A DNA stretch of 62,559 nucleotides from Cruorifilaria tuberocauda (lineage: Eukaryota > Nematoda > Chromadorea > Rhabditida > Onchocercidae). The translations under genes were made by a program, and so were the position numbers. Below, in pieces: positions 11,199 to 24,209 of this stretch. The DNA lies in contig JABVXU010000329.1 of NCBI GenBank assembly GCA_013365365.1, forward strand, positions 1 to 62,559, in the 5' to 3' direction. The notes beneath the pieces were generated by a model. The model was given only the letters and a program-made list of their open reading frames with translations. It made no database searches and was not told where the DNA came from. Positions within the stretch are counted from its first letter, which is position 1, and each line of letters begins with the position of its first letter.

Positions 11199-14100
11199 AT
11201 GAGTGCAAGAAGTGTGCGAACTCTCATACGCAATTCTTCTGCACTACTTAGTATCGCTTGTAAGTAATCCCATTTCGTTCAGATAATTTTAAGGTTCACT
11301 GGGAACATTCCTCTATATTAACTGAAACACGAAAATTAACCTTTCATACGATTCGCGATTATTATCACAAGTTAATTTTTGTTTATGTTACGCCAAAGTT
11401 CCGCTTTTCGGCATCTTTCGTAGTGACATCTTTTATAAATTTTGCAGGTGTATTTGAGAAATAATAAATTAGGGAGGTTTACAAAACAAATGCAATTAAT
11501 AATTAATTATATAAATTCCTTCAGCGTGAGAAATTATTAAGTGTAGAAAGGTGTTTGTAGTTATTGGCTGGCACAAGTAATTAATTTACCCTTTACTTAT
11601 TTCTGATTAACGATTTTTCAAAGCGTATAGAGGTAATTTGCCATTTTTACTTTCATCATAAACAGAAAATTAGAAAAAAGTAATAGATTGTTAATTCTGA
11701 ATTTACAGGCAATTTTTCACTTATTCCAATTATAAAAGAAAAACGAAGACATTTTTCTAATGTGGATTCGGAAATACTATTTTCGAAATGACATGATTCA
11801 TTTAAAAATAGCGCTGAAAATTTGTTTTGAAGCTTAGGAAGATTTACAAATCACGCCAAGTTCAAATTCTTCCTTGTTGTCCCGTTCTTTAAATATTATG
11901 AAAATTTAACGGCACTTTCTTGAAAATGGACAAATGATTTTTTCTGAAACTATTTGTTCAAATTTAAAGGATATGCTATATAATAACATATTATCTTGTA
12001 TTATCTTACAGCGATAATATGAGCATGTTTTAGAGTTTACTTTAAAATCTTTAAAGAGATTAATGTTTTCAAGAAAGCTATAGTAGCTGGACGAACAATT
12101 TTCAATGAAAAAAATTTTTAATTTAATACGACTTCCAACAAAAAAAGTGACGAAAATTGACTTCGGAGAATAGGTCACAAAATTTATTTCCTATTTTTAA
12201 AGCTTCCAATAATTTTAAGATGGAAAACAGAATTCTGTGAAATAAATAACTTCAATTTGAGTCCTTATGTATTCGTTATATGAAGTATGTACAGCCATCA
12301 AATAGCAAACCTGAAAAAAAAAAGGCCAATTTCATGATGAAATGAAATTCCCATAATTTTCGGATCTAGCACTAGCACGTATAAATCGTTCTTTGAACTG
12401 ACTTGCATCAAGTTTTTCTGCAATCCTAAAATTAGCCCTTTTAAATTATTAAATGTAATATTTTATATAATAAATGCCAGAAAAACTATATTTTAGATGA
12501 ATTTGGACGACCATTCTCTTTTACTTTTCTGCAAAAACGTCTCACTCGGCATTCAATTCGTAATGACCAGGTGTTTACGAATCGTTTTCTTCAAACAATT
12601 GCACCTGTAAGATCCCAAAAAAATGTTTGTTTATTTGCTGGTTTTGATTTATTATTTCCATCTATTTGTTTTAAAATTTTGACTCGTTTTATAAGAAACT
12701 GATTCCGGAATGATGCAAGTGCAAGTAAACTGGTATCAGTTTGATCTGCTGATGATAGCTATGATACAACTAAACTTCCCAAAAAAAATTAGTATAATAT
12801 TCTGAGTATGGAATAATTTGGCTTAACTTAAGGGGAATTTTGTCAACACCAAAGTAATCTTAAAAATATAACTGCCTTAAAGGATAAACTTGCTTTGCTG
12901 AAATGAAACAAACTAAAATAATTGGATGTTAATTGGATTTCCTTTCAGAAAAAAGCTTCACTAGTGATTTTCGACAAAGATGGCACTTTGATTTGTTTTC
13001 ATTCTACGTGGGTTCCATGGGCAATAAATGTAGCCAAGAAGTGATTTCTAATTTTTACTTGAATAGTTTAAATTAATTGATTGTAGTGAAAATTTTTAAG
13101 GAAAAAACATTAGAATTCATGAATTACAGAATAAGTAAATCAACAAAGATGGATGTTGAACAGGAAATATATTCATTGTTGGGATTGCATGAGAAAGAAC
13201 AGCGCGTACAATCTGGACTTCTCGCCGAGGGAACTATGGCGCAGATACGTGATGCCATTGCGCGCTTGCTTATTAATCGTGGAATTGAAGCCTCTGAAGT
13301 TCTTAAAGTCTTTCTTTCTTTCATTTTCAAATTTCAATCTTCATCTTCTTTGCTGAAATATCTTTCTTCTGTTATAGGAAGTGAATTTAGTAAAATGAAG
13401 TTTTCAATTTTCCAGTTAGGTGAAAATCCACGTCACTCCGACTTAGCTATAAAATCGTAATGCCCATTGATTTGGTCTCCAATCGTAACCTCAACCATTT
13501 AATAAACACGCTGGAAAATATGAAAATAAATTGCAGCATGTTATGGCAGCAATCTTAGAAGCGAATGAATCCAGCGGCCACAGTGTCAAGGCAATTTCTG
13601 ATTTACACTTATTATTTCGACAACTGCGAGATCACGGAATAAAAATAGCTATTTGTACTTCAGATAGTCGGTAAGTTTTCACGGCGCCTAGATTTTCTAA
13701 AATTTACTGAAGACAGAAAAATGATGTTTATATAAAAACCAACTGTTGTTGATGATTGATTAATTACTCCTTTCTGCTAGCCAACTTTTTCAAATTTGCT
13801 GCGCGCTTTTTTCTCGCCCGCATTTTCTGTATCACGATATAAAATGACAAGGTCTGAATAGCAGAGAGACTTGGTGAAGATATTTCTGAAAATGTAATGA
13901 AAGTTCCATATACCGAATGAAATCAAACTCATAACTTACTTATCTTGTCAAATGCATTTCATTGAATAATTCAGTACAGAGTATTGAATGCCTTGCTTAG
14001 CAGGTCCTTCTGTGGCCTCACGTAATCACTTTATAGCATGTTACCTACTGCTCCAATTTATTTACAATGATTCGATAGTTATTGCATGGATTTTGCAATA

Positions 14101-14963
14101 TTCAAAAAAATATTGCAATATAATGTTTCCACTTAGAATCATTATCACAACACTTTTTAGTTGTTAAATCTAAGCAAGTTTTTTCTTTTTCTAGAAGGGG
14201 GACATTGAATACACTAAGACGTTTACAACTGGAAGATCATGTTGATATGGTTGTATGTGGTGACGATGCTGGTTCCATGCCAAAGCCGCATCCTCATAAT
14301 GCGCTTTCCATATGTCGCACGTTGGATGTTGATCCACAAGTAAGCTTCATAGAAATTAAAATTCATAGAAAAGTTCTATTCTTCCTTTCAAAAGAAAAAA
14401 TTTCGTTTCAGACCTCCTACCACTAATTTAATATGATTAGGAGGTGTCACCAAGCAACCCTGCTTGAAATTTTGAGTAGAACTGATTAAAGCTATTCAGT
14501 ACCATACAATCTAAATCACTTAACTTCTATATGATAACTTGTGGCTTTAAGTTCATACTATACTGTTCATGAAATCATTTTTCAGGATGCACTCGTAGTA
14601 GGAGATACTTTGGCCGATATGGGCATGGGGCGTTCCGCTAACCTTGGTGGTACTGTCGGCGTGCTTTCCGGAGTATGTGGCAGCAGTGAACTGCGACCAC
14701 AAGCTGATCATATTGTAAGCATATGACTATTCATATTTAGCCGATTCATTAAAATCCATTTTGAAAACACCACCGAAATCTTTTAATAATTCGGCGCGAC
14801 CTTCCGAATTCTTTTAAAAGTTAAAGAATGTTGAGTAACAGTTAATGTTGAAATTTCCTATTACTCAGATTATCAACTAACTGATTATTCATTAGTTTAG
14901 GTACGTGATGTAGGCGAACTGCTACCCATTGTGCTGGATATGAGAAGATGGTCATTATCATGA
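11199..14963 (+). CDS. HAD-superfamily phosphatase (phosphoglycolate phosphatase-like), probably mitochondrial
   Basis: Eight exons join in phase: 11199-11259, 12497-12606, 12949-13040, 13130-13307, 13537-13670, 14195-14339, 14586-14714 and 14901-14963, giving 303 residues. Residues 1-57 are rich in Arg, Ser and Phe with almost no acid, as in a mitochondrial leader. The HAD motifs follow in order: motif [10 protein letters not shown] (catalytic Asp66 and Asp68), a helical cap, motif II CTSDS, the motif III Lys in [10 protein letters not shown], and motif [12 protein letters not shown] with the acidic pair that binds Mg. Such enzymes remove phosphate from small organic phosphates. The true substrate cannot be read from sequence. 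The start ATG is followed by a strong GTAAGT donor, and exon 2 supplies the only in-frame bridge to motif I. The reading frame is clean throughout. The next gene downstream is 1.8 kb away, so an operon is unlikely. Confidence 0.88.
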
Positions 14964-16749
14964 ATACTGATGTCCGTCTTTTATAGATATTCAACAAAAT
15001 TTTCTGCAATTTTTGAAGCTCTTTTTGAGTTCGTTTATTCTGTTATCAGTTCAATCGTGACATCATTATTATTATGACTAGAGAAATCACCATCAATGTT
15101 ATATCCTTATTAGCAATGCTAACATTATCGCCATCACCACTATCTTATAGATCAATGTATCATTATGTACCATATTAATGAAATGATACTGATACCGCTT
15201 GTTTTCTTGAGAGCATTCCCAACTAATAAGATTTCACCATTTTATGTGAATATTGCTGAAGTACTCAACTACGGTATATACTTAATTTGTATATTTTTCC
15301 AAAGTCACTCTGCATTATCAATGTTAACCATTTACTATGTCAGCTTAATTTTTCTACTGAATAGGAATTACTTGCTTATCAGAAATGACCGCCTACTGTT
15401 GATAATAATAAAAAAAATATATACTGAATCAAACTATTTTTCACTAGCTACAGTAAATTTTTCTTTTATTACTTAGCAATTAGGCTTTATTTACGACAGA
15501 AAGTACAATAATAGCACTTACGGTAGTTCGCCTCGCTCATTGCTATAAAATTTATGGATACGTTGTAATAGTATTTGCTGATATTCAACCCGAATGTACA
15601 ACATATTTGAAAGAATGGAAGTTAAGAATTGTTTGGAGACATGGTTCCAACTTCTAACTTGAGTGAATGAAACTTTTTTCTATTTCTTCATAGGAAAAAA
15701 GTTGGATTTTAGCATCATATGCCTCAGTAGTGCATAAAACAGCAGTCAGGAGCACTTTAAGTCCCGGGAAACCCACACACACACACACAAAGATGAAAAT
15801 CATCAGGAAAGCAAAACTGTGCTAACTGAACATTATTTAAAATAGATTGAAAATTGTGACGATCGAGACCACCCACGAAGCTTTCATATCAAATGATGAT
15901 GTCGATATTCCTTGTTGCTGCAGGCCACCTACAACGCTTAAGGGAAGGATGTCAGAGGTTGATGTAAATGGCGGGAGGAAATCGATAAGAGTCATTTAGA
16001 CTTTGTTAATGAGATGGAGTGATACCGAAATTTGATACCTTTAAAAAAGTGCTAGCATTCCGAAATGTTTTTCATCTCATATGTTTATAATATTTTGAGT
16101 GAAACCAAGTCTGATTTGTGGGATGGATCACAAAAGGCTACGCCGAATTGCCTTACGGATTTCCATGTAGTCATGCTTTTGCTGGGAAAACGTCGAAAAA
16201 TGGACTTACTTAAATTTCTGTCTTTGGGCCAAAAATTTCACGAACAATTCTTTCATTAGTATTTTTATTTAGCTGTTTATTTACTGACAATCAAACATTT
16301 CGTAAGACTCAATTTGAATGAGATATTTGTTAGTAAACAGGCCTTGAATAAAATCATTCGGATGTTTAAGCTATTTATATATGTAGCAGTTCAAGAACTG
16401 CAATCTTCGACCTCTCAGGTAGCGTATTATCTAATCTCTTGGAGACTGATGCAGCTTAAATTAATAAACGATACGAATATTTCAACCATCTATGATAGTA
16501 ATTATTATTATTAAGAAATCCTTCCGTTTCTAATAAACGGCCGCTCGTTTCCTGATGCACCTCCCCGTCTTTTCTCTAATCGTCCTATATTGGTGGTCAC
16601 CACAGAACTCTATCCGTGCTTGTGTCTTCTTCTGAACAATAAACTTCGTGTAGCGTTTGGATATTGGATGCTATCGTCGTTTTGAAATCATCCGTCCCTC
16701 TCGGTGAAACAATGTTATTGCCGGCTGTATAAGAAAGAAGAACTGAGGA
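14964..16749. other. Intergenic region between the HAD and choline dehydrogenase genes
   Basis: It contains the 3' flank of the HAD gene, a short CA repeat at 15773-15788, and a GC-richer patch at about 16535-16640 that is likely part of the downstream gene's promoter. No phase-consistent exons were found in it. Confidence 0.5.
15773..15788. repeat. Short CA microsatellite
   Basis: About eight CA units in the intergenic region. No further structure is seen. Confidence 0.9.
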
Positions 16750-19700
16750 ATGCTGTCTGTGTTCATTCAGAAGAAATGGCTGGGAACAACAGCAACTCGG
16801 AATTACGGGTGGGGCCGATACCACGGCTCCATAAATCCAGATTTGGGTGACAAGAAACCAACATACATCATCGTTGGAGCTGGATCAGCTGGATGTGTCC
16901 TGGTATAAATTTAACAGATTTGATCTCTGGTGATTGCTGAAGAGTGCAGAAAGAAGTTGTAGTAAGTTTCCATTTAGGCCAGTCGACTAACCGAAAATCC
17001 AGCCAATCGAGTGTTGTTGGTAGAAGCTGGGCCACGAGATTCAAAATGGAATTGGAAATTTCACATGCCAGCAGCACTTATGTACAATCTGTGTGATGAC
17101 AAATATAACTGGTAAATTCGGTACACATGCAGCACTAAGTAGTGATGCATCTCATTTAAGTATAGACAGGGTGCAGATATACTGATATAGTTGCGGAAGC
17201 TTCAGGCAAACCTATGCGTTATCGAGTTTTTTTTGACATAGCAGGCTATGGTCATTTTCATATAAAGGTGGAAGAAATGCCATAAACAATAGTTTGGCAA
17301 CATTATCTCAAAAAGGGTATCTTATCAGTCTATATATGAGTAAATTTATAGGTTTTACTACACTCAACCACAGAAAAACATGAATGGACGAACAGTTTAT
17401 TGGCCTCGTGGACGAGTTTGGGGAGGCTCTTCTACTCTTAATGCGATGGTGTACGTGCGTGGGCATCCGTTTGACTATAACCGTTGGGAGCAAGAGGGGG
17501 CTACAAATTGGTCTTACAAGTATTTCTTCTCAAAGTGCACTCTCTAATTTCAAGTTAAAAGTTGGATCTGTTTTGCTGTAATTTAAGATTGAAAGAATTT
17601 ACCATTTCAGGAATGTACTTCCTTATTTTAAAAAGGCTCAGTCTCATGAATTGTCGAAAGGACCATCAGATCCTTATCGTGGTTGGAATGGTCCACTTCA
17701 TGTTATGCAAGGAAAATGTGAAAATCCATTGCATAAAGCTTTTATTGAGTGCGGAGATCAGGTAAATAGGATTACAATTTTCCCGTGATGTGTCATATAT
17801 TTCTTGAAAATTTCAATTCAAAACATAGTACTTTTTTGCAGTTTGGCGTTGGTACCGTGGATGACATAAATGGGTATAAACAAGAAGGAATAGCTCCAAT
17901 GGATCTTACTATTTATAAAGGCTCACGTTGGAGTGCATCGAGAGCTTATTTGTGGCCTGTATATAAAAATTAATTTCATGAATTGTTTTTATTGTCTACG
18001 TTTCCATGTAAATAACTGCTCAAAAAATTGATTAATTATACTTTTTTGCATTCTTCTGTATTCTCTTCTATTTCAGGCACTTTCACGCCCAAATTTACAT
18101 ACTTCATCAAATATATTGTGTACTCGCATATTATTTCATGGCAATAAAGCAACTGGTATCGAATTTTTAAGAAAAGTAACTTCTTTACTATTTGCTTATA
18201 GTTTTGATAGATTTTAAGGGAACTGAATATGGAGAGTAGCAAACTAATGAATAATAGTTTAGTTCGCTTTTGTTATCGAATGATATATTAATTTTAGGTA
18301 TTTCTCCTGTCCAAATTCATGTTCAGAAGAAATTTTGTTTCATTTTTTTTTATGCTTTCAAAACAGATGAACAAAGCAAAAAGTGCAATCTTAAAAAAAG
18401 TAGAATTAGCGTAACTTTGCAAACTCAAAATATTTTTAAATGATTCTAAAAAATTTCTCCTGCTTTGCAGAGTGGTCCAGTTACCGATAATATCAGTTCG
18501 TGGAATCGTGAGAAAGTGTACTGTGAAGGTGGTGTGATTCTTGCCTGTGGTGCAATCAATACTCCACAATTATTACTTCTTAGTGGAATTGGACCAGCAG
18601 ATAATATAAAAGTAAATTTTTCAGTTAATAAATTTCTTTTGGGATAATTTGAAATTGCTTGTCAAGAACGAAGTTCCCTTACAGGCTCATTCAATTCCAG
18701 TAATCGAGCACTTGCCAGGAGTTGGCATTAACCTGCAGGATCATCTTGAAGTCTACGTACAACAGGTTTTCACTAAGACTTCCACTGTTTTCGCTGCCAG
18801 TCTTTAATGGTCATGGTTTACAGTATAAGCGCAAAATAAATGAATTCAAATAGATTGAAATTGAAGTTTCAAATAGATTAATGATGCTTAGAAATGTACG
18901 CAACCAATTACACTTTACAACAAAAGCTCTTGGCTTTTCCCTCACAATATGATCAAAATTGGCTTGGAATGGTATCTGTGTAAGACTGGTCTTGGAGCTA
19001 GCAGTCATTTGGAGTCTGGTGGATTTGTAAGAAGCACACCGTGGGTTCGTATTTCTACGTATGTATTTTTCTGTTCTTCAACTTCGTGCTTTCAAATAAA
19101 TTTGGGAAAAATGAATTTGCAAATATTATTAATTTAGGTTTCTCATCCAGATATTCAGTTCCATTTCCTTCCTTCTACAGTGCATGATGATGGGCGCACC
19201 TCTGGTAAATGCCACGCTTACCAGGTAATTTTCAAAGCGTTTCCGACTTCTGAAAATTAGATGCTCTTTGTGCCTGGAAAAGTCAACTTTTTTAAATCTA
19301 TGTACCATCCTTTAATGTTTAGTTAATTTAGGTACACGTGGGTCCACTACGATCCAAGTCGAGGGGTACAGTAACGTTGGCTAGTAATGATCCTAGGCGA
19401 CATCCGATCATAAACCCGAACTATTTGGATCATGTAGATGACTATATCGAATTTAGACTTGCCATACGAATTGCAAGGTTATATTTGAGATGAATTTTTC
19501 GATAAATTGAATCACGATTTGCCGGAAATAAGAGCAACCTAGTTATTTCCCTGATCGTTCCAGAACATTGTTAAATCAGCGAAGCTTTGATAAATATCGC
19601 GGTGATGAGTTATTACCCGGAGAGCATTGCCAAAGCAACGAACAGGTATGACAGGTTCATTTCATTAACTACGGTTTATACTTCAAGACAGCATCATTTT

Positions 19701-20166
19701 AAGAATAATGTTAAATATTTTGGCAGATTGATGACTTTGTTCGGACGATGTCTGCTTCTGCTTATCATCCATCTTGTTCATGCAAAATGGGAACCGAGTC
19801 CGATAAATTTGCCGTTGTGAATCCGGAAACAATGGGCGTCTATGGAATTGGGAATCTTTACGTAAGCTTGCTGTCTTCATTACAAATAATTAGCCGAATA
19901 CCGCCGAATTAGCCGAAATTTAATGACACTTATGTAAAACTGCAAATTCTCATTAAAATAAACAATTCGAAAATAATCACTTGAAGGTAGCAGATGCATC
20001 AGTAATGCCATCAATCGTAAGTGGAAATCTTAATGCTCCAGTGATTATGCTAGCCGAACGGGCAGCAGATTTGATACAGAAGAATACACCACTGGATGTG
20101 GAAAATGTACCAGTATGGTCATCAACTGAAGAATCAATGAAATGTGCTTCCACAAGTATTGCATAG
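16750..20166 (+). CDS. CHDH: Choline dehydrogenase (GMC oxidoreductase), probably mitochondrial
   Basis: Fourteen exons join without a phase error: 16750-16902, 16978-17111, 17352-17519, 17611-17761, 17842-17958, 18077-18175, 18471-18611, 18685-18765, 18892-19044, 19138-19224, 19332-19477, 19564-19645, 19727-19861 and 19987-20166. The product has 608 residues, close to the roughly 595 of vertebrate CHDH. A stop codon lies in frame just before the ATG. Residues 1-36 carry Lys/Arg but almost no acid, like a mitochondrial presequence. The FAD-binding [10 protein letters not shown] is at 41-49, GMC signature 1 ([18 protein letters not shown]) is near 116-133, and signature 2 ([15 protein letters not shown]) follows. 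The C-terminal active-site segments are [12 protein letters not shown] and [18 protein letters not shown]. The enzyme family oxidises choline to betaine aldehyde, feeding betaine to the methyl-donor pool. The gene is intact and converges on the SERAC1-like gene. Confidence 0.95.
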
Positions 20167-20467
20167 TTCGAGATTTTTTCCCATGCTTGCTCAGTTGTTT
20201 TTATCACTGTTATTATTGAGCTTTAAATGTTTCAGAGCTCTTTAGTCTTTTACCAGTTTACTGTTAATAGTCATATGCAAACACTCCTAAGTTTTGAATA
20301 TGTAGGTTTTTGTTGATTATTAAATTGACCAAGTTCATCTACTTCAATTCCAATTCATGAAAATCTGCAGAGTTTGACTTTGATTTTCCATGACACTGAA
20401 TTTCATTATATTGTAAATGGAAGTACAACTATCCACCCCTCTCTCGATCACCATTGTATTTTCCGAA

Positions 20468-20473
20468 AATAAA
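20468..20473 (+). terminator. Candidate polyadenylation signal for choline dehydrogenase
   Basis: A canonical AATAAA lies about 300 bp after the stop codon. The position is reasonable for a 3' UTR, but no transcript evidence is available. Confidence 0.45.
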
Positions 20474-21062
20474 TTTGTATTAGTTCTTTGGTTAGCATTC
20501 TCTCTACGGCACACGGTCCAGCACTAGCTAGTCATAGAGATTCAAGTTATTACTTTTCTTGTTTTTATTTGTATTTTTCTCTTAACCTTTTTTTTTGCTG
20601 TTGTAATAGGTTTCATTTTACCATTTAATCGTGCAGGTATGTAAGTGCGCGATTATTTGTATCTAATATATTTGCTTTGTTGTCTGGTCTCATTGATCAT
20701 ATGGGTACAATGCATTTATTACTCGATTGTTCATAGATTCAATTTTTTTTAACGAGGTGGTATGGATTACCAGTTGAAATTAGAATAAATAGCAGTCGGA
20801 CTAAATTTTCTCAGGAGTGTAGGAAAATGTATATAAAAATTACTTTCTTTTTTATGTGGGTTATAATTAACTATGAAATGCATATGTTTAAACCTGTCGT
20901 AGAAAGCATCCTGATTTCTGTTATGTAAGTAAACTACTTACATGTATATATTCAAAAACTACGCTAAATAATTAAATAAATGTTATCAATAATGATCAGT
21001 ACGGAATGTTTCGTTGAAGCATGCAATCGTAAGCAGTTTCGAATTTCGCTTATCTTTCGACA

Positions 21063-21068
21063 TTTATT
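21063..21068 (-). terminator. Candidate polyadenylation signal for the SERAC1-like gene
   Basis: TTTATT on the plus strand is AATAAA on the minus strand, about 120 bp after the stop of the SERAC1-like gene. Confidence 0.4.
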
Positions 21069-21185
21069 GTTTAAAGAAACTGTACCATTTGAAAATCCTT
21101 TGGAATTTATAACACCGGCATATACTTACTATCATTACATAATGTATGGTCATTGTAATGGTCCAAAATTTTCATTCGAGATCAC

Positions 21186-24100
21186 TTAGCTCATATTCTT
21201 CAAAATATAATGGATGGCATCATTTATAAACAGTAAAATTATTCTGTAGATACGATCCTGTTGGTTGGAAGGCTTACAAATATTATAGTGTATCTGAAAC
21301 ATCACAAAGATTTAATAGAAAAATTGCTGAAAGTCCTACGTTTAGCCTTTACAGCATTAAGGAAAGTCGAGGGAGGAATTTGTTGCAAATTTAATTGAAG
21401 AACAATAAAAAATGAAAAAGGACCTACATCACTTATGTGATAGAAGGCGCCGCGTTCCAAATAAGCGCTTTCCGGGGGCACTAATACTCCTTTTTGACGC
21501 ATGATAAGTGGTGCTTTCTCTGTTTCAGCCACTGAACTTATCACAGGTACTGTATCAATAATTTTAAGGAAATCTTGATGAAGCTGAAATGCAGTTTAAA
21601 AACTTTCCAGTAACCCGAGAATTATATTTATCACATAAGTTCTGGTGCTACAGCGAAGCAGCTTTTTACCTGTCTATTTATTGCACTCTGTTGATGCAAA
21701 AGTTTTACATCATCAGACGGCCAAACGCCCAACGGTGCATACACTGCATAAGGACTGCCTCGGTGCGGAGTTGCCATAAACAATATCCCCATCGTGCTGC
21801 GACGTATTTCTGGATCATCCAATAAAATTCGTTTCACTAATAAGCCACCTTAAATATGCTCCTAGAATTCACGTAAATACATAACAAATAAGTATAATAA
21901 ATCAAGAAACAATTTAAAACTCTTACCCATACTATGACAAATGAACAAGACAGGTCGATCACCAACACCAGCAGTTTTGAGTTCCATCGCAAATTTTTGA
22001 GCTCTTGTACTCACTGTTTCAACAGCTCCTACAAAATGCACAAGCGAGGAAAGGTAATCAACGGCAAGTATTCGCATTGGAATAGAAACATCTTGCGGAA
22101 GCCATGTCTGCAATAAAGGGATTGCAAACTATGCTTTCAAAGATTTTAATTTACGTAAGCAAAAATTCCTATAATCATTACCCTTGGCCAGCATTGGGTA
22201 CGTGATGTCTTTGACGGATTATCTTTTTCTCGCCAAGTCCAAAAAACACTACCACGTATACCATGGATTAGCACCAAGTCAATTATTGGTGGGTGGTCAT
22301 CATCTGGACGAAAAAGCTCATAGACATCAGTTTTCAGTGGTTTTCTAGTATTGTCAAAAATACTCAAACCATTATTGCAAATCTGTAAAATCACATTTCG
22401 GTAAAAACTTGACTGAAATCAAAAGATCTTAGTGAAAATTCTAAAAATTTTGTTTTTAAATGTAAACTTAATGAATTCAAATACTGAGGAGATTGTATGA
22501 AATATTTTTCAATATGCAGGAATATTTACAACATCCTATTTATTACTCTCTTGATTGCCATAAGACAGATCGAACTGTACGACATAAAAGTCTGTTAAGC
22601 AAGATGGATATTATAACTTTCCAAGTTTACCGAAAGAAAAGTTTTTATAAATCAATTAGATTAGCAACATGAAGTCTGAAAAAAAGATATTATAATGCAC
22701 CTTCTCAGTCATTATAACTTCTTCAAAAATCTGTGACGTAGCCATAGCTGCGAGCATTGGAAGCCATTCTAAAAGTTAAATTTCATTTCTTAGAAAAAAA
22801 AGAAGCAACTCAGCCCAACAAGTAAAACAATTAAAATGACCTGAATTTGCAACTGCTGTTGCGCAATATTCATTCTGCACGACAATGTTTGCCAGTATTT
22901 TCAATGCGTTCAAATAAATGTTACGGTTTGTCTCCCGATAATGATTGCAAAGTTGCAATAGTAATGTAAGAATATCTTGATTGATAAGTTGTCTTCCAAA
23001 TCCAGTCTCAATTGCGAAATTTCAAACTTGACGTAAGATGTCAAAATGAATTTCGAACTAGTGTTTGTCATTAACATAAGTAACTGGTAATGCATAAATC
23101 CTTTAACTGAGGTAACTCTCAAACTATCAAAACTAATAACTAATAGCAAAATAGTCTAAATGGCGGAATTTGTAACGGATGATGTATTTGGAAGCAAATG
23201 CTGAATAAAATCAAATGTGGACAATCATTGCTGGAAATATTGAGAAATACCTCGGTTTTGAGGACAAGCTGGGAAAGAAGATGATTTATGCGTAGATCTC
23301 GAGATCGGTGCCTTTCCAGAAAGTATTTATAAGACGAAGGATCATCTTCATCGTATATATGCGGAATTAACCATTTCACAGTTCTTTCCCATTCATCATC
23401 GATTGCAAGCTACAAATTCCTCGCATCAAAGGACATGACATATAAAGAACTTTAACTCCTACTTTTAACAAGTGAGATAGTTTGCAGTTTGATACAGAGT
23501 AGTGAGGATTTCTAACCCCTTTTATAGCAACTTCCAATATTCCAACTGACTTAATGGATTTTTTGGCTGATGTCAGCGCAGCTTGTTTACATAAAGAGCT
23601 ACCACACAACGCAAGACGAAATCGAGCTTGTGTATTTAGGATGCATAATTCATTGTCTGGTTCTGAAATGTGTGCAAATTCTTCATTTACTGCCCTAGGC
23701 AGTCCATTACAATGACTGAAAAATGTAACTTGTTCTTTCGAGATACTCCACAGCCGCCTTAGTGTTCTTATTTTGATTGAGCATTTCGATAGCTTGCATA
23801 GAATCATGAATTTTCCCATCTCGACGACATTTGAATGCAGCGAACAGAGTTCTGAGAAAAAAATCCTCACCATTTGTTCAATTTGCACGTTTATCCGGAC
23901 TATATCTCACCTTCCTCCCTTTTTCAAACAACACGAATCAGAAGGAATTAAAATATTCCAAAGTTTTCAATTATAAAGACAAGTTAACAAGTGATAAGAA
24001 ACACACACCTGCTATGAGTTTGCTTATAATTTGGCTGAATCTAGCTTTTTTTGAATTTAATCCAGTTGTAGTTGCAGATTGAGTGCTCAAAGCGCAGAAG

Positions 24101-24196
24101 GACAACTCACCCGAGGGAAAGTGGAGCAACAAAGCGCATCAGCATTTCTAACTATTTTCGTGTGTACCTGTTCATCGCTTGACTCATCAATTTCAT
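21186..24196 (-). CDS. SERAC1: SERAC1-type serine active-site lipase
   Basis: Twelve minus-strand exons: 24196-24168, 24085-24009, 23851-23517, 23409-23251, 23200-23177, 23006-22841, 22768-22701, 22382-22182, 22107-21927, 21848-21670, 21583-21428 and 21293-21186, about 560 residues. The middle part is helical and armadillo-like (ETNRNIYLNALKILANIVVQ). The alpha/beta-hydrolase core has LVLIHGIRGSVFWTWR (oxyanion region), QCWPR, the nucleophile elbow ICHSMGGLL (catalytic Ser), the FMATPHRGSPYA strand, and a C-terminal HYNICKPSNQQDRIYR with the likely catalytic His. These match human SERAC1 segment by segment. That protein acts in phosphatidylglycerol remodelling at mitochondria-ER contacts. The first 80 residues are uncertain: the large exon 23851-23517 is open in two frames over its first half, and the frame that keeps phase looks less protein-like. 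The start was chosen because a TTTTAG acceptor lies 3 nt before the ATG. The exon join at 23177/23006 is also provisional. Confidence 0.85.
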
Positions 24197-24198
24197 GA

Positions 24199-24209
24199 TC
24201 TAAAATAAT
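24199..24209 (-). promoter_or_regulatory. Possible spliced-leader acceptor before the SERAC1-like start
   Basis: On the minus strand ATTATTTTAG is followed by ATC and then ATG. An acceptor this close to a start with no exon evident upstream is typical of nematode SL trans-splicing. An upstream non-coding exon would look the same. Confidence 0.35.

Larger units (their letters stand above)
20167..21185. other. Convergent 3' region between the CHDH and SERAC1-like genes
   Basis: About 1 kb shared by the two 3' ends. It holds a plus-strand AATAAA at 20468-20473 and a minus-strand AATAAA at 21063-21068. The remainder is AT-rich with no exon pattern. Confidence 0.6.
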
